64,000 nucleotides of DNA. It comes from an uncultured Sphingomonas sp. Lineage in GTDB: Bacteria > Pseudomonadota > Alphaproteobacteria > Sphingomonadales > Sphingomonadaceae. Made by a program: the position numbers and the translations under genes. The DNA lies in assembly GCA_913776255.1 (NCBI GenBank), contig CAJYLV010000027.1, forward strand, positions 1 through 64,000. Reading direction: 5' to 3'. The notes beneath the pieces are model-generated. The model was not told the origin of the DNA. It did not search any database and saw nothing but the letters and a program-made list of their open reading frames with translations. Below, one piece after another: positions 9,896-17,581 of this stretch (within the stretch, counting starts at the first letter, position 1; each line of letters opens with the position of its first letter).

Positions 9896-10344
9896 GCCGC
9901 CACCCGCGGATAGCTGCCGGCCGTCGCCATGAAGGTGGCGGCGACATGCGCGACCGGATCGTCGGGGTCGCCGTCGTGCGCGATCCCGCGCGTGAAGGCG
10001 ATCGAGCGGGTGAGCCGCAGGCACTCGCCGCGCCCGATCACGGTCTGGTGCGGGCGTGCCGGGCGCAGATAGTCGATGCGCAGGTCGAGCGTGGCATGCG
10101 CGACGAACGCGTTACAGCGATGCCAGACCGCGAGGCTGGTGGCGACATCCATCAGCGCGATGATCGGCCCGGAGGCGATGATGCCGGTTTCCTCGTCACC
10201 GACCAGCGCCTCGTGCCACGGCTGTGCCACCTCGATCCAGTCGGCGCCATGCGCGTGATAGCGCTGGCCGAGCCGTCCGCCGTGCCCGGCGACGTTCGGG
10301 GTTTCCAGCAGATAGCGCGCCATCACCGTCGGGTTCCAGTCCAT
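9892..10344 (-). CDS. PaaI-like hotdog thioesterase
   Basis: A 150-residue hotdog-fold protein. ETGIIASGPIIALMDVATSL covers the central helix, with the acidic residue of MDVA in the place of the catalytic Asp/Glu of PaaI-type enzymes, and LDLRIDYLRPARP forms the conserved beta strand. The ATG at 10344 (MDWNPTVM) was chosen because the residues before it are low-complexity and lack conservation features. First gene of a three-gene minus-strand operon with a second hotdog protein and the TRIC channel. Confidence 0.8.
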   Translation of the reverse strand: MDWNPTVMARYLLETPNVAGHGGRLGQRYHAHGADWIEVAQPWHEALVGDEETGIIASGPIIALMDVATSLAVWHRCNAFVAHATLDLRIDYLRPARPHQTVIGRGECLRLTRSIAFTRGIAHDGDPDDPVAHVAATFMATAGSYPRVAA

Positions 10345-10432
10345 CGCTCGCCCTCTACACGCCCGCCGGTGGTCTGCAACGTCGCATCGGCACCGCGGGG
10401 CGCGTGGGCCGACCGGACCGACTGTCCCAGCA

Positions 10433-10466
10433 TGAACATGACGTTGTTTCAGGTTCATGCAACCGC
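10433..10466 (+). promoter_or_regulatory. 34-bp upstream element shared by two glycine-zipper genes (copy 1)
   Basis: This stretch matches 11381-11414 at 26 of 34 positions without gaps. Both copies contain the dyad TGAAC-N15-GTTCA followed by a near-constant GCAACCGC, and both end about 55 bases before the start codon of a glycine-zipper gene (10522 and 11468). The constant position and dyad suggest a shared promoter or operator. The factor is unknown. Confidence 0.55.
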
Positions 10467-10521
10467 GCTAAAGGGAACACGTTTCGGTCGCATCACGATT
10501 GAATGAACGGGAGAATGTTTC

Positions 10522-10827
10522 ATGCGTAAGCTCATGCTCGCCTTCGGCGCGGTCGCCATGGTCGCACCGACGCTGGTCGCCACCACGGTCGATGCCGATG
10601 CGCAGCGTCGCTACAAGTATCGCGAATGGCGCGGCAACGACGGACGCCTGCGCTGCCGCAAGCCGGACGGCACGACCGGTCTGGTGGTCGGTGCCGTGGC
10701 CGGCGGCCTGCTCGGCCGCACGATCGACACCCGCGGCGACCGCACGCTCGGCACCGTGCTGGGCGGCGTCGGCGGCGCATTGGCCGGCCGCGAGATCGAG
10801 CGGAGCGGCAAGCGCCAGTGCCGCTGA
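10522..10827 (+). CDS. Glycine-zipper 2TM domain envelope protein
   Basis: A 101-residue exported protein with a signal peptide (about residues 1-27, ending ATTVDADAQ). A short Arg/Tyr-rich segment follows, with a Cys in GRLRCRKPDG, and a C-terminal glycine-zipper pair: GLVVGAVAGGLLGRTID and TVLGGVGGALAGREIE. Such segments insert in or associate with the outer membrane in SlyB/Rick_17kDa-type proteins. The start has GGGAGA upstream. Paralogous to the gene at 11468, sharing the signature GTTGLxVGxxAGG and the upstream element. Followed by a rho-independent terminator. Confidence 0.85.
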   Translation: MRKLMLAFGAVAMVAPTLVATTVDADAQRRYKYREWRGNDGRLRCRKPDGTTGLVVGAVAGGLLGRTIDTRGDRTLGTVLGGVGGALAGREIERSGKRQCR

Positions 10828-10877
10828 GCCACGAAAAATGATCCGTCGGTGAGCCTTTCGCGGTGATCGACGTTTGA

Positions 10878-10915
10878 AGGGCGCGCTCCGTGACGACACG
10901 GATCGCGCCCTTTTT
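10878..10915 (+). terminator. Rho-independent terminator
   Basis: The stem AGGGCGCG (10878-10885) pairs with CGCGCCCT (10904-10911); inner CCGTG/CACGG extends it, and TTTTT follows at 10911-10915. It ends the glycine-zipper gene and insulates osmC, which starts 26 bases later. Confidence 0.85.
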
Positions 10916-10940
10916 CGTGTGACCACCAGGAGAGCAGGAC

Positions 10941-11369
10941 ATGCCCACGCGCAGCGGATCGGCACGGTATGAAGGCTTCGGCAAGGACGGCAACGGCTGG
11001 ACGTCGACCCAGTCGGGCGTGTTGAAGGACACGCGTTACGGCTTCGGCTCGCGGTTCGAGGACGGACCGGGCACCAACCCCGAGGAGCTGATCGCCGCGG
11101 CGCACGCCAGCTGTTTCACGATGGCGCTCAGCTTCGCGCTGGCGGGTGCGGGCTACGCCGACGGGACGCTGGAGACCGACGCGCGCGTCACCGTCGACAA
11201 GGATGGTGACGGCTTCACGATCACCTCGTCGAAGCTGCATCTGAAGGCGAAGGTGCCCGGCATCGCCGCCGACGACTTCGCGCGCATCGCCGAAGAGGCC
11301 AAGGCGAACTGCCCGGTGTCGAAGTTGCTGAACACCGACATCAGCCTCACCCACGAACTGGCGCAATGA
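10941..11369 (+). CDS. osmC: OsmC family peroxiredoxin
   Basis: A 142-residue OsmC/Ohr-family thiol peroxidase that reduces organic hydroperoxides in the cytoplasm. The two catalytic cysteines are visible at C58 (AAAHASCFTMAL) and C124 (EEAKANCPVSKLL), with the family's GTNPEELIAAA preceding the first. Length is usual for OsmC rather than Ohr. It has its own AGGAGA site and lies directly after a terminator, so it is probably expressed alone. Its position between two glycine-zipper envelope genes suggests a stress-related cluster. Confidence 0.92.
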   Translation: MPTRSGSARYEGFGKDGNGWTSTQSGVLKDTRYGFGSRFEDGPGTNPEELIAAAHASCFTMALSFALAGAGYADGTLETDARVTVDKDGDGFTITSSKLHLKAKVPGIAADDFARIAEEAKANCPVSKLLNTDISLTHELAQ

Positions 11370-11380
11370 TGTCCCGTATG

Positions 11381-11414
11381 TGAACACGAAGTAGTCTTGC
11401 GTTCACGCAACCGC
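11381..11414 (+). promoter_or_regulatory. 34-bp upstream element shared by two glycine-zipper genes (copy 2)
   Basis: Second copy of the element at 10433-10466, with the TGAAC-N15-GTTCA dyad and GCAACCGC tail. It starts 12 bases after the osmC stop and ends 53 bases before the start of the second glycine-zipper gene. Because it sits at the 3' end of osmC, it could also fold as a weak hairpin in the osmC transcript, but there is no T tract. Confidence 0.55.
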
Positions 11415-11467
11415 CGCCCCGCCGCCATCGTTCTGATCTAACTCTGGTTGGCAGAAAGGAACAAGTG

Positions 11468-12037
11468 ATGCGTATCATCATGGCGGCGGTGCTTGGCGCG
11501 ACCGCCCTCACCTCGCTGGCGGTCACGCCGGCGGCGGCGCAGCGCCCGCGCGAGGCGAACCGCGAATATCGCGAGGACGTGCGCGACGCGCGCAAGGAGT
11601 ATCGCGAGGACCTTCGCGATGCGGATTCGCGGCGCGACGTCCGCAACGCGCGGCGCGAATATCGCGACAACGTCCGCGACGCGCAGCGTGACCGCAACGA
11701 CCGGCTGCGCGACTGGCGGCAGTCACGCCGCTACGACTATAACCGGCTCGAGCCCGGCCAGCGTCGTTACTACGCCGACCGCTATTATCGCGACGGGCGC
11801 TATTACCGGCAGCGCGCGCTGACCCGCAACGACCGCATCTATCGCGGCAACGACGGCCGCTATTATTGCCGCCGCACCGACGGCACCACCGGGCTGATCG
11901 TCGGCGGTCTGGCGGGCGGCGCGCTCGGCAACATCATCGCGGGCGGCGGGTCGCGGCTGCTCGGCACCCTGATCGGCGCGGGCGGCGGCGCGTTGCTCGG
12001 CCAGCAGGTCGACCGCGGACAGGTGGTCTGCCGATGA
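11468..12037 (+). CDS. Glycine-zipper 2TM domain protein with Arg/Asp/Tyr-rich repeats
   Basis: A 189-residue exported protein. After a signal peptide ending TPAAAQ, residues about 27-80 form a charged, repetitive stretch built on (E/N)YREDVRDARKEYRED-like units, predicted helical. A Tyr/Arg-rich linker follows (RRYYADRYYRDGRYYRQ), then GNDGRYYCRRTDGTTGL and a C-terminal glycine zipper (GGLAGGALGNIIAGGG, LIGAGGGALLGQQ). ATG 11468 is preferred over the overlapping GTG 11465 because AAGGA lies 7 bases before it. It looks like the long paralogue of the gene at 10522. The charged repeats could contact peptidoglycan or LPS; this is inference. Confidence 0.82.
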   Translation: MRIIMAAVLGATALTSLAVTPAAAQRPREANREYREDVRDARKEYREDLRDADSRRDVRNARREYRDNVRDAQRDRNDRLRDWRQSRRYDYNRLEPGQRRYYADRYYRDGRYYRQRALTRNDRIYRGNDGRYYCRRTDGTTGLIVGGLAGGALGNIIAGGGSRLLGTLIGAGGGALLGQQVDRGQVVCR

Positions 12038-12041
12038 ACGA

Positions 12042-12070
12042 GGGCGCCCGGTGACAAGCCGGGCGCTCCC
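12042..12070 (+). terminator. Strong GC hairpin after glycine-zipper gene
   Basis: GGGCGCCCGG (12042-12051) pairs with CCGGGCGCTCCC (12059-12070) around a TGACAAG loop, five bases after the stop codon. There is no T tract, so it may work as a weak terminator or RNA-protecting hairpin. Confidence 0.45.
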
Positions 12071-12114
12071 GCATGCGTCATCGCGTCGCGACGCGCGCGA
12101 TGATGGGCAGCCGA

Positions 12115-12336
12115 TCAGATCAGCCCGCCACCCAGCATCAGGCGCAGCCCGAAGATCAGGATCAGCACAAGGTTGAGGTTCCGCCCGCTGTTGTGCGAGG
12201 ACAGCGCGCCGATCGCCGCGCCGACCACCGCGATCGGGATCACGAACCAATAGCCCCAGGCGAGGAACGGCAGGAACGGCACGATCCCGAGCAGGAGCGC
12301 GACGAGGCCGATGGCGATCGAGAGCAGGTTGAGCAT
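12115..12336 (-). CDS. Small membrane protein, hypothetical
   Basis: A 73-residue protein with almost no soluble part: helices near residues 1-25 and 28-45, a short loop SSHNSGRNLN, and a third hydrophobic helix 54-73. The ATG at 12336 begins directly with the first helix; the open frame continues upstream without a plausible start context. I do not recognise the family. It stands alone, convergent with the glycine-zipper gene and divergent from the SMR pump gene. Confidence 0.6.
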   Translation of the reverse strand: MLNLLSIAIGLVALLLGIVPFLPFLAWGYWFVIPIAVVGAAIGALSSHNSGRNLNLVLILIFGLRLMLGGGLI

Positions 12337-12427
12337 AAACCGAACATGGCCCCTCCCCCGGTGTCTTGCAAGAGCAAGACACGCGTGACGGCTCGCCAAG
12401 CGGCGCCGAACACGCGACAAGGCGGAC

Positions 12428-12757
12428 ATGGCCTATCTGCTCCTGCTGATCGCGATCGTCGCCGAGGTCACCGCCACCTCGGCGCTGAAACAGTCGGACG
12501 GGTTCACGCGGCCGGGGCCGAGGCTGGTGACGATCGCCGGTTATGCGATCGCCTTCTATTGCCTGTCGCTGACCTTGCGGACCGTACCGACCGGGATCGC
12601 CTATGCGATCTGGTCGGGGATCGGGATCGTGCTGGTCACCGCGGTGGCCTGGCTGTGGCACGGGCAGCGGCTCGACGCGGCGGCGATCGTCGGCATGGCG
12701 TTGATCGTGGCGGGCGTGCTGGTGATGAACCTGTTCTCCGATAACGCGCATGGCTGA
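12428..12757 (+). CDS. Small multidrug resistance (SMR) family efflux protein
   Basis: A 109-residue four-helix protein of the EmrE/QacE/Gdx type. The membrane-embedded acid E13 in [18 protein letters not shown] corresponds to E14 of EmrE, and [20 protein letters not shown] is the family's helix 2-3 signature. It would export cationic compounds or guanidinium by proton antiport as a dual-topology dimer. Whether it is a drug pump or a guanidinium exporter cannot be decided by eye; no guanidine riboswitch is apparent upstream. Confidence 0.9.
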   Translation: MAYLLLLIAIVAEVTATSALKQSDGFTRPGPRLVTIAGYAIAFYCLSLTLRTVPTGIAYAIWSGIGIVLVTAVAWLWHGQRLDAAAIVGMALIVAGVLVMNLFSDNAHG

Positions 12758-12793
12758 TTTCCCTTGCGCGTCGAAACGCGATAGGGCGCGGCG

Positions 12794-13174
12794 ATGAACT
12801 CCCTCTTTCTTGTCATGGCGGGCGGCGCGGTCGGCGCCGGCGCACGCCATCTGACCGGGCGCGCGATGACGCAGTCGCTCGGGACCGGCTGGCCGTGGGG
12901 CACGCTGACCGTCAATCTCGTCGGCGGGCTGTTGATGGGGCTGCTGGTCGGCGTGCTCGCGCGCTCGGCGAGCGCAAGCGGCGAGACGTGGCGGCTGCTG
13001 CTCGGCGTCGGCGTGCTCGGCGGCTATACGACCTTCTCGTCCTTCGCGCTCGACGTCGTCGGGATGATCGAGCGCGGTGCGCTGGTCGCGGCGCTCGGCT
13101 ACGTGCTGCTGTCGGTGACCGGCGCGATCGTCGCGCTGTTCGCCGGCCTCGCACTCGCGCGGGTGCCGGCATGA
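12794..13174 (+). CDS. crcB: Fluoride channel CrcB/Fluc
   Basis: A 126-residue four-helix inner-membrane fluoride channel. Diagnostic motifs are GGAVGAGARHL near the N-terminus, WPWGTLTVNLVGG, with the pore Asn, and GVLGGYTTFSSFALD, with the phenylalanine box and the sodium-site residues. It works as a dual-topology dimer that expels F-. Its last bases overlap the start of the pseudouridine synthase (ATGA), a linkage without obvious functional logic. I looked for a fluoride riboswitch in the 36 bases upstream and there is no room for one. Confidence 0.92.
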   Translation: MNSLFLVMAGGAVGAGARHLTGRAMTQSLGTGWPWGTLTVNLVGGLLMGLLVGVLARSASASGETWRLLLGVGVLGGYTTFSSFALDVVGMIERGALVAALGYVLLSVTGAIVALFAGLALARVPA

Positions 13175-14259
13175 GCGACGCGGTCCGCCAGTTCACCGTC
13201 GGCTATGACGACGACGGGATCCGCGTCGATCGCTGGTTCAAGCGGCACCTGCCCGACACCAGCTTCACCACCGTCGCCAAATGGGCGCGCACCGGGCAGC
13301 TGCGCGTCGACGGTGCGCGCGTCGGCCCCGGCGACCGTATCCAGGCCGGGCAGGTGCTGCGCGTGCCCCCCGCCGAGGCCGAGCGTGCCGAGGAGCGGCC
13401 GAAGCGCGAGCGTGCGCCGCTGAGCGAGGACGAGGCGGCGTTCGCGCGCGAGCTGGTGATCCACAAGGATCCCGCCGCGCTGGTGCTCAACAAGCCGCCG
13501 GGTCTCGCCACACAGGGCGGGACCAAGACCGTCCAGCATGTCGACGGGCTGCTCGATGCGTTGCAATATGAGGCGGAGGGGCGGCCGAAGCTGGTCCATC
13601 GGCTCGACAAGGACACGTCGGGCGCGCTGCTGGTGGCGCGCAGCGCGCGCGCGGCGGCAGCGTTCGCCAAGAGCTTCTCCAGCCGCACCGCCAAGAAGGT
13701 CTATTGGGCGCTGGTGGTCGACGTGCCGTCGATCGACGACGGGATGATCGAACTGCCGATCGCCAAGCAGCCCGGCACCGGCGGCGAGAAGATGCACGTC
13801 GACGAGGAGAACGGCCAGCCGGCGCGCACCCGCTATCGCGTGATCGAGCGCGCCGGCAACCGCGCCTGCTGGGTGGAGCTGCAACCCTTCACCGGGCGCA
13901 CCCACCAGTTGCGCGTGCACATGGCGGCGATCGGGCATCCGATCGTCGGCGACGGCAAATATGGCGGCCCGGCGGCGTTCCTGACCGGCAATATCAGCCG
14001 CAAGATGCACCTCCACGCGCGCCGTATCCGCGTCGATCACCCCGATGGCGGCGAGATCGACGTCACCGCGGAGCTGCCGACGCACTTCAGCGAAAGCCTT
14101 GCGAGCCTGGGGTTCGAGGTGATGGCGGGCGACATGATGCCGCTCGACGTCAAGCTGCCCCCGACGCGCGAGGAGAAGAAGGCGCGCGCGCGGGCGCATG
14201 CCAAGACGGTGCGCAAGGAACGCCGCGGCGAGCGGCGCGGGCGCGGTTCGGCGAAGTAG
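13171..14259 (+). CDS. RluC/RluD-family 23S rRNA pseudouridine synthase
   Basis: A 362-residue RluA-superfamily enzyme. An S4 RNA-binding domain spans about residues 10-75 (RVDRWFKRHLP), a Lys/Glu-rich linker follows, and the catalytic domain holds HRLDKDTSGALLVARS with the catalytic Asp. The substrate-binding segment is ELQPFTGRTHQLRVHMA. The C-terminus is strongly basic (KKARARAHAKTVRKERRGER), a typical RNA-contact tail. The ATG overlaps the crcB stop. It probably modifies 23S rRNA at RluC sites. A palindromic repeat pair lies right behind its stop. Confidence 0.9.
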   Translation: MSDAVRQFTVGYDDDGIRVDRWFKRHLPDTSFTTVAKWARTGQLRVDGARVGPGDRIQAGQVLRVPPAEAERAEERPKRERAPLSEDEAAFARELVIHKDPAALVLNKPPGLATQGGTKTVQHVDGLLDALQYEAEGRPKLVHRLDKDTSGALLVARSARAAAAFAKSFSSRTAKKVYWALVVDVPSIDDGMIELPIAKQPGTGGEKMHVDEENGQPARTRYRVIERAGNRACWVELQPFTGRTHQLRVHMAAIGHPIVGDGKYGGPAAFLTGNISRKMHLHARRIRVDHPDGGEIDVTAELPTHFSESLASLGFEVMAGDMMPLDVKLPPTREEKKARARAHAKTVRKERRGERRGRGSAK

Positions 14260-14284
14260 CGGGCGGGAGAAGCCTGCCGTTCTT

Positions 14285-14366
14285 CGTCGTCCCGGACTTG
14301 ATCCGGGACCCCGCTTTTCGGTGCGCGCCGTAAGAAGCAGGATCCCGGATCAAGTCCGGGATGACG
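14285..14366. repeat. Paired palindromic repeat of the 'cggacttgatccgg' family
   Basis: Inverted arms at 14285-14318 and 14332-14366. Arm 2 runs into the convergent sirtuin gene: the sirtuin stop codon (minus strand, 14350-14352) is the TGA inside the repeat core acttgatcc, so the last codons of the sirtuin are made of repeat sequence. Confidence 0.85.
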
Positions 14367-15072
14367 GTTCGCCTGATGTAAGAACCTCATGCACCCACGC
14401 CGGCACCAGCGTGCCGGCCGACCCGAGCCGCGTCTCGTCGAACCATGCGCTGCCCTCCGACGGATCGAGGTTCAGCTCCAGCGTCGCCGCGCCATGATGC
14501 CGCGCCAGCTGCACGAAGCCGGCGGCGGGATAGACCGCGCCGGAAGTGCCGATCGACACGAAAAGATCGGCGCGCGACAGCGCCGCGTCGATCCGCTCCA
14601 TCTGATATGGCATTTCGCCGAAGAAGACGATGTCCGGGCGTAGCGCCGACGCGCCGCACGACGGGCAGTCCGTCGCCAGGGGTAGCGCCACGGCCCACGC
14701 ACATCGCGCGCTGCAGCTCGCGCATAACGCCGAGCGCAGTTCGCCATGCATGTGCAGCAGGCGCCGCGCCCCTGCCCGTTCGTGCAGATCGTCGACGTTC
14801 TGCGTGACGATCAACAGCTCGCCCGGCCACTCGCGATCGAGCCGCACCAGCGCCTCGTGCGCCGGGTTGGGCGATACCGTGGCCAGCGCCGCGCGCCGCA
14901 GGTCGTAGAAGCGATGCACCAGCGCCGGGTCGCGCGCGAGCGCCTCGGGCGTGCACACGTCCTCGACGCGGTGCCCTTCCCACAAGCCGCCGGGACCGCG
15001 AAAGGTGGCGATGCCGCTCTCGGCGGAAATGCCCGCGCCGGTGAGGATGACGATGTTGCGCATGTGGGACAT
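14350..15072 (-). CDS. cobB: NAD-dependent protein deacylase (sirtuin, CobB-like)
   Basis: A 240-residue class III sirtuin. It shows the NAD site GAGISAESGIATFRG, the catalytic core TQNVDDLHERAG and HMHGEL, where the His is the general base, and a zinc module with two Cys pairs (CASC and CPSC). The segment FYDLRRAAL keeps the Tyr-x-x-Arg pair that in SIRT5 and CobB selects acidic acyl groups, so desuccinylase as well as deacetylase activity is plausible. The chosen start is MSHMRN; the second ATG (15063) is an alternative. The final residues (about PSSRT) are encoded by an intergenic repeat that supplies the stop. Confidence 0.92.
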   Translation of the reverse strand: MSHMRNIVILTGAGISAESGIATFRGPGGLWEGHRVEDVCTPEALARDPALVHRFYDLRRAALATVSPNPAHEALVRLDREWPGELLIVTQNVDDLHERAGARRLLHMHGELRSALCASCSARCAWAVALPLATDCPSCGASALRPDIVFFGEMPYQMERIDAALSRADLFVSIGTSGAVYPAAGFVQLARHHGAATLELNLDPSEGSAWFDETRLGSAGTLVPAWVHEVLTSGEPSSRT

Positions 15073-15314
15073 GCCCCTCTGCTAGAGGTAAAGCGACACG
15101 ATAACAAAGCGCAAGGATGAGAAAGCCAGCAGTAGAAGATGGCAGCGCTGCACTGGTACCGCATCATTCTTACAAGTTTGCGCAAGTCAAATCCTTTCAA
15201 CCCTCCCTCCTTCGCGTTGCGTTTCAAGCAGGGCCAGCCGGGTAACACAACATTGCTGAATCACTTTCGGCGATTAGGTAAGCCTATCTGGGCATTTACC
15301 ATGGAGGGAAGCGC

Positions 15315-15926
15315 ATGAAGAATTTACTTTTGACAATGCTAGCGTCCGTCGGGTCGGTGGCAGCCGCAGCGCCGGCGCAGGCCGCCTATAACATCACTTT
15401 CGCCGAAGTAGATGGTAACATACAGGTTTCTGGTAGCGGCTCGCTTGATCTTGCGGGATTGGTCGCGACCGGCCAAGGCACAGGCACCACTACCATCTAT
15501 CCAGGTGGTGCGGCGGTTCTGCTCGGCGATCGCGCCTACACGAATGCGGACACGTATCAGGGCAAGATGACGTGGACGCCATGGGGCACCACCGATGCCC
15601 AGGACTATATTCCCGGTACCGGCCAACGGGTCGGGGTGCTGGCCTATTACAACACGCTCGTCGTGCCCACAGCATACCGCAGCGGTACGGAACTGGGCGT
15701 CAGTACGCTCACGCTGGCCAATGCGACGTTCGCATCGCTCGGCCTGAAGACGGGTTCATACGGCGTGAGCTGGAATGGTGCATCGACGCCACAGATTACG
15801 ATCAACATCGGCAGCACCGGCGGCGCCGTTCCCGAACCCGCGACATGGGGACTGATGATCGCGGGCTTCGGGGCGATCGGTGTGGTCATGCGGCGTCGCC
15901 CGCCGCGCTTGGCCGTCGCGAGTTGA
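15315..15926 (+). CDS. PEP-CTERM (PEPxxWA type) sorting-domain protein
   Basis: A 203-residue exported protein. The signal peptide ends APAQAA; the mature part is Gly/Thr-rich with a beta-sandwich look, and the C-terminus carries the sorting tripartite signal PEPATWGLMIAGFGAIG followed by RRR. Proteins of this class are processed by an exosortase (EpsH/XrtA-type) and usually go with exopolysaccharide production; no exosortase gene is in the window. The coding region and its 242-base upstream gap (15073-15314) are less GC-rich than the neighbourhood. GAGGGAAG precedes the ATG. Confidence 0.88.
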   Translation: MKNLLLTMLASVGSVAAAAPAQAAYNITFAEVDGNIQVSGSGSLDLAGLVATGQGTGTTTIYPGGAAVLLGDRAYTNADTYQGKMTWTPWGTTDAQDYIPGTGQRVGVLAYYNTLVVPTAYRSGTELGVSTLTLANATFASLGLKTGSYGVSWNGASTPQITINIGSTGGAVPEPATWGLMIAGFGAIGVVMRRRPPRLAVAS

Positions 15927-16009
15927 TACGATGGCGCCGGCCAATGGTGACATCGGCCGGGCCACAAGGGGCTAGCGATGCTCGGCAAAGCGGCATAGTC
16001 GCCCGGAGG

Positions 16010-16789
16010 ATGCATCTCGCCCCCGACCTTTTCGCCTTGCTCGTCCTCGTCGCGTTCGTCGCGGGCGCGATCGATGCGCTGGCCGGGGGCGGCGGGTTGC
16101 TGACGATTCCGGCGCTGCTCGCGGCGGGCGTCCCGCCGGTCGCGGCGCTGGCGACCAACAAGTTGCAGAGTGCGGTCGGGACCGGCTCGGCGTTCCTGAC
16201 CTTCTGGCGCGCCGGCCATGTCGACCTGCGCCGCTTCGCCTTGCCCGCGATTGGCGCCTTCGGCGGATCGGTGGCGGGCGCGGTCGCGGTGCAGCATGTC
16301 GATCCGCGGTTCCTCGCCGCCTTCGTGCCGGTGCTGCTGATCGCGATGGCGCTGTATTTCCTGCTCGCGCCGCCGATGAGCGAGTCGGATCGCCACGCCC
16401 GCGTCGGCCGTGCCGGGCTGACCGGCATTACGACGCTGCTCGGCTTCTACGACGGCTTCTTCGGGCCGGGGACCGGATCGTTCCTGACCACCGCGCTGGT
16501 CGCGCTTGGCGGGCTCGGGCTGGTGCGCGCGATCGCCAATACCAAGTTCCTCAATCTGGCGACGAACATCGCCGCGCTCACCGCGATGATCGCGGGCGGC
16601 AAGGTCCTGTGGCTGCTGGGCGGCGCGATGGCGGCGGCGAACGTCGCGGGCAATCAGTGCGGCGCGTGGGCGGCGCTGCGCTTCGGCGGCAAGGGCGTGC
16701 GGCTGCTGCTGGTCGTCATGTCGATCGCGCTGACGATCAAATTGCTGTCCGACCCGGCCAATCCGCTATGGGCGTGGCTGCGCCGGTAG
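16010..16789 (+). CDS. Sulfite exporter TauE/SafE (TSUP) family permease
   Basis: A 259-residue membrane protein with about eight helices. The two family repeats are visible: GAIDALAGGGGLLTIPALLA with ATNKLQSAVGT in the N-terminal half, and GFYDGFFGPGTGSFLTTAL with ANTKFLNLATN in the C-terminal half. Substrate (sulfite, sulfoacetate or other organic anion) cannot be inferred. The start is uncertain: the ATG at 16010 directly abuts a GGAGG, which would then be too close to act as ribosome-binding site, so translation might begin a few codons later at TTG. Confidence 0.87.
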   Translation: MHLAPDLFALLVLVAFVAGAIDALAGGGGLLTIPALLAAGVPPVAALATNKLQSAVGTGSAFLTFWRAGHVDLRRFALPAIGAFGGSVAGAVAVQHVDPRFLAAFVPVLLIAMALYFLLAPPMSESDRHARVGRAGLTGITTLLGFYDGFFGPGTGSFLTTALVALGGLGLVRAIANTKFLNLATNIAALTAMIAGGKVLWLLGGAMAAANVAGNQCGAWAALRFGGKGVRLLLVVMSIALTIKLLSDPANPLWAWLRR

Positions 16790-16793
16790 CGCG

Positions 16794-17369
16794 TCACCGG
16801 CTGGCATAGTCATTGGCGCGCGCCGTGTCCTCGGCGTCGCCGCCCGGCAGGAACGCGCCGGCGACATAGGCCTCGTCGGTGACCTCGACGGTCGCGCCGA
16901 GCTGCGTCGCGCCGAACAGCTTCTTCGCGAAGGCGGTCGGCAGCCGGATGCAGCCGTGCGAGGCCGGGAAGCCGGGATTGCGCCCGGCATGCATCGCGAC
17001 GCCGTCCCAGGTCAGCCGCTGCATGAACGGCATCGGCGCGTCGTCGTAGAGGTTCGAGCGATGCTGCGCCTTTTTCTGGAGGATCGTGAAGGTGCCGGTC
17101 GGGGTCGGGCGATCGTCCGACCCGGTCGACACCGACGAGGCGGCGACCAGCTGCTGGCCGCGGAACACATAGGCGCGCTGGTCGGGGATCGAGATCAGCA
17201 CGCTGACCCGCCCCGCGCCGTCCGCCGCCGGGGTCCAGACGAACCGGTTGGGCGGCAGCGTCGCGGCGGCCTCGGTGATCGCCAGCGCTTCCGATCCGTC
17301 GGCCGCGGCCGGTGCAGCGACGCCGCCCATCAGCAGGGCGGCGAACAGAAATGGGGCGATTCGGCGCAT
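16794..17369 (-). CDS. L,D-transpeptidase (YkuD domain), periplasmic
   Basis: A 191-residue exported enzyme with a signal peptide (MRRIAPFLFAALLMGGVAAPAAA). The YkuD domain spans about 55-165, with the catalytic motif HAGRNPGFPASHGCIRLP, whose Cys is the acyl-enzyme nucleophile. Family members form 3-3 peptidoglycan cross-links or attach proteins to peptidoglycan. The start at 17369 begins the signal peptide; an in-frame extension upstream lacks signal character. It converges on the TSUP gene with a 4-base gap. Confidence 0.9.
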   Translation of the reverse strand: MRRIAPFLFAALLMGGVAAPAAADGSEALAITEAAATLPPNRFVWTPAADGAGRVSVLISIPDQRAYVFRGQQLVAASSVSTGSDDRPTPTGTFTILQKKAQHRSNLYDDAPMPFMQRLTWDGVAMHAGRNPGFPASHGCIRLPTAFAKKLFGATQLGATVEVTDEAYVAGAFLPGGDAEDTARANDYASR

Positions 17370-17581
17370 GACAATGGCCTTCTGGCGTTCCTTGCGGTAG
17401 CCGGCCCGTCCGGCACCCATCGACCAGTCAACGCGCCGCAACCTTTTCGGTGCCGGGCGACGAAGCGTTCATCATCTGCGGCAAATGCGGCCGGATCAGG
17501 CGCAAACAGCAGTTAACGTTGACGATAATTAACCTGTTCCATGCTACATGACGGTCATTGGAGCGGGGATTTACGTTACTC

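Noticed and set aside
10474..10500. GGAAC-N17-CGATT, similar to a general-stress (EcfG) promoter before the first glycine-zipper gene
   Set aside because: The -10 part is not the usual CGTT and the paralogous gene at 11468 lacks an equivalent, so the match may be chance.
12758..12793. Fluoride riboswitch before crcB
   Set aside because: The gap is 36 bases, too short for the aptamer, and lacks its conserved core.
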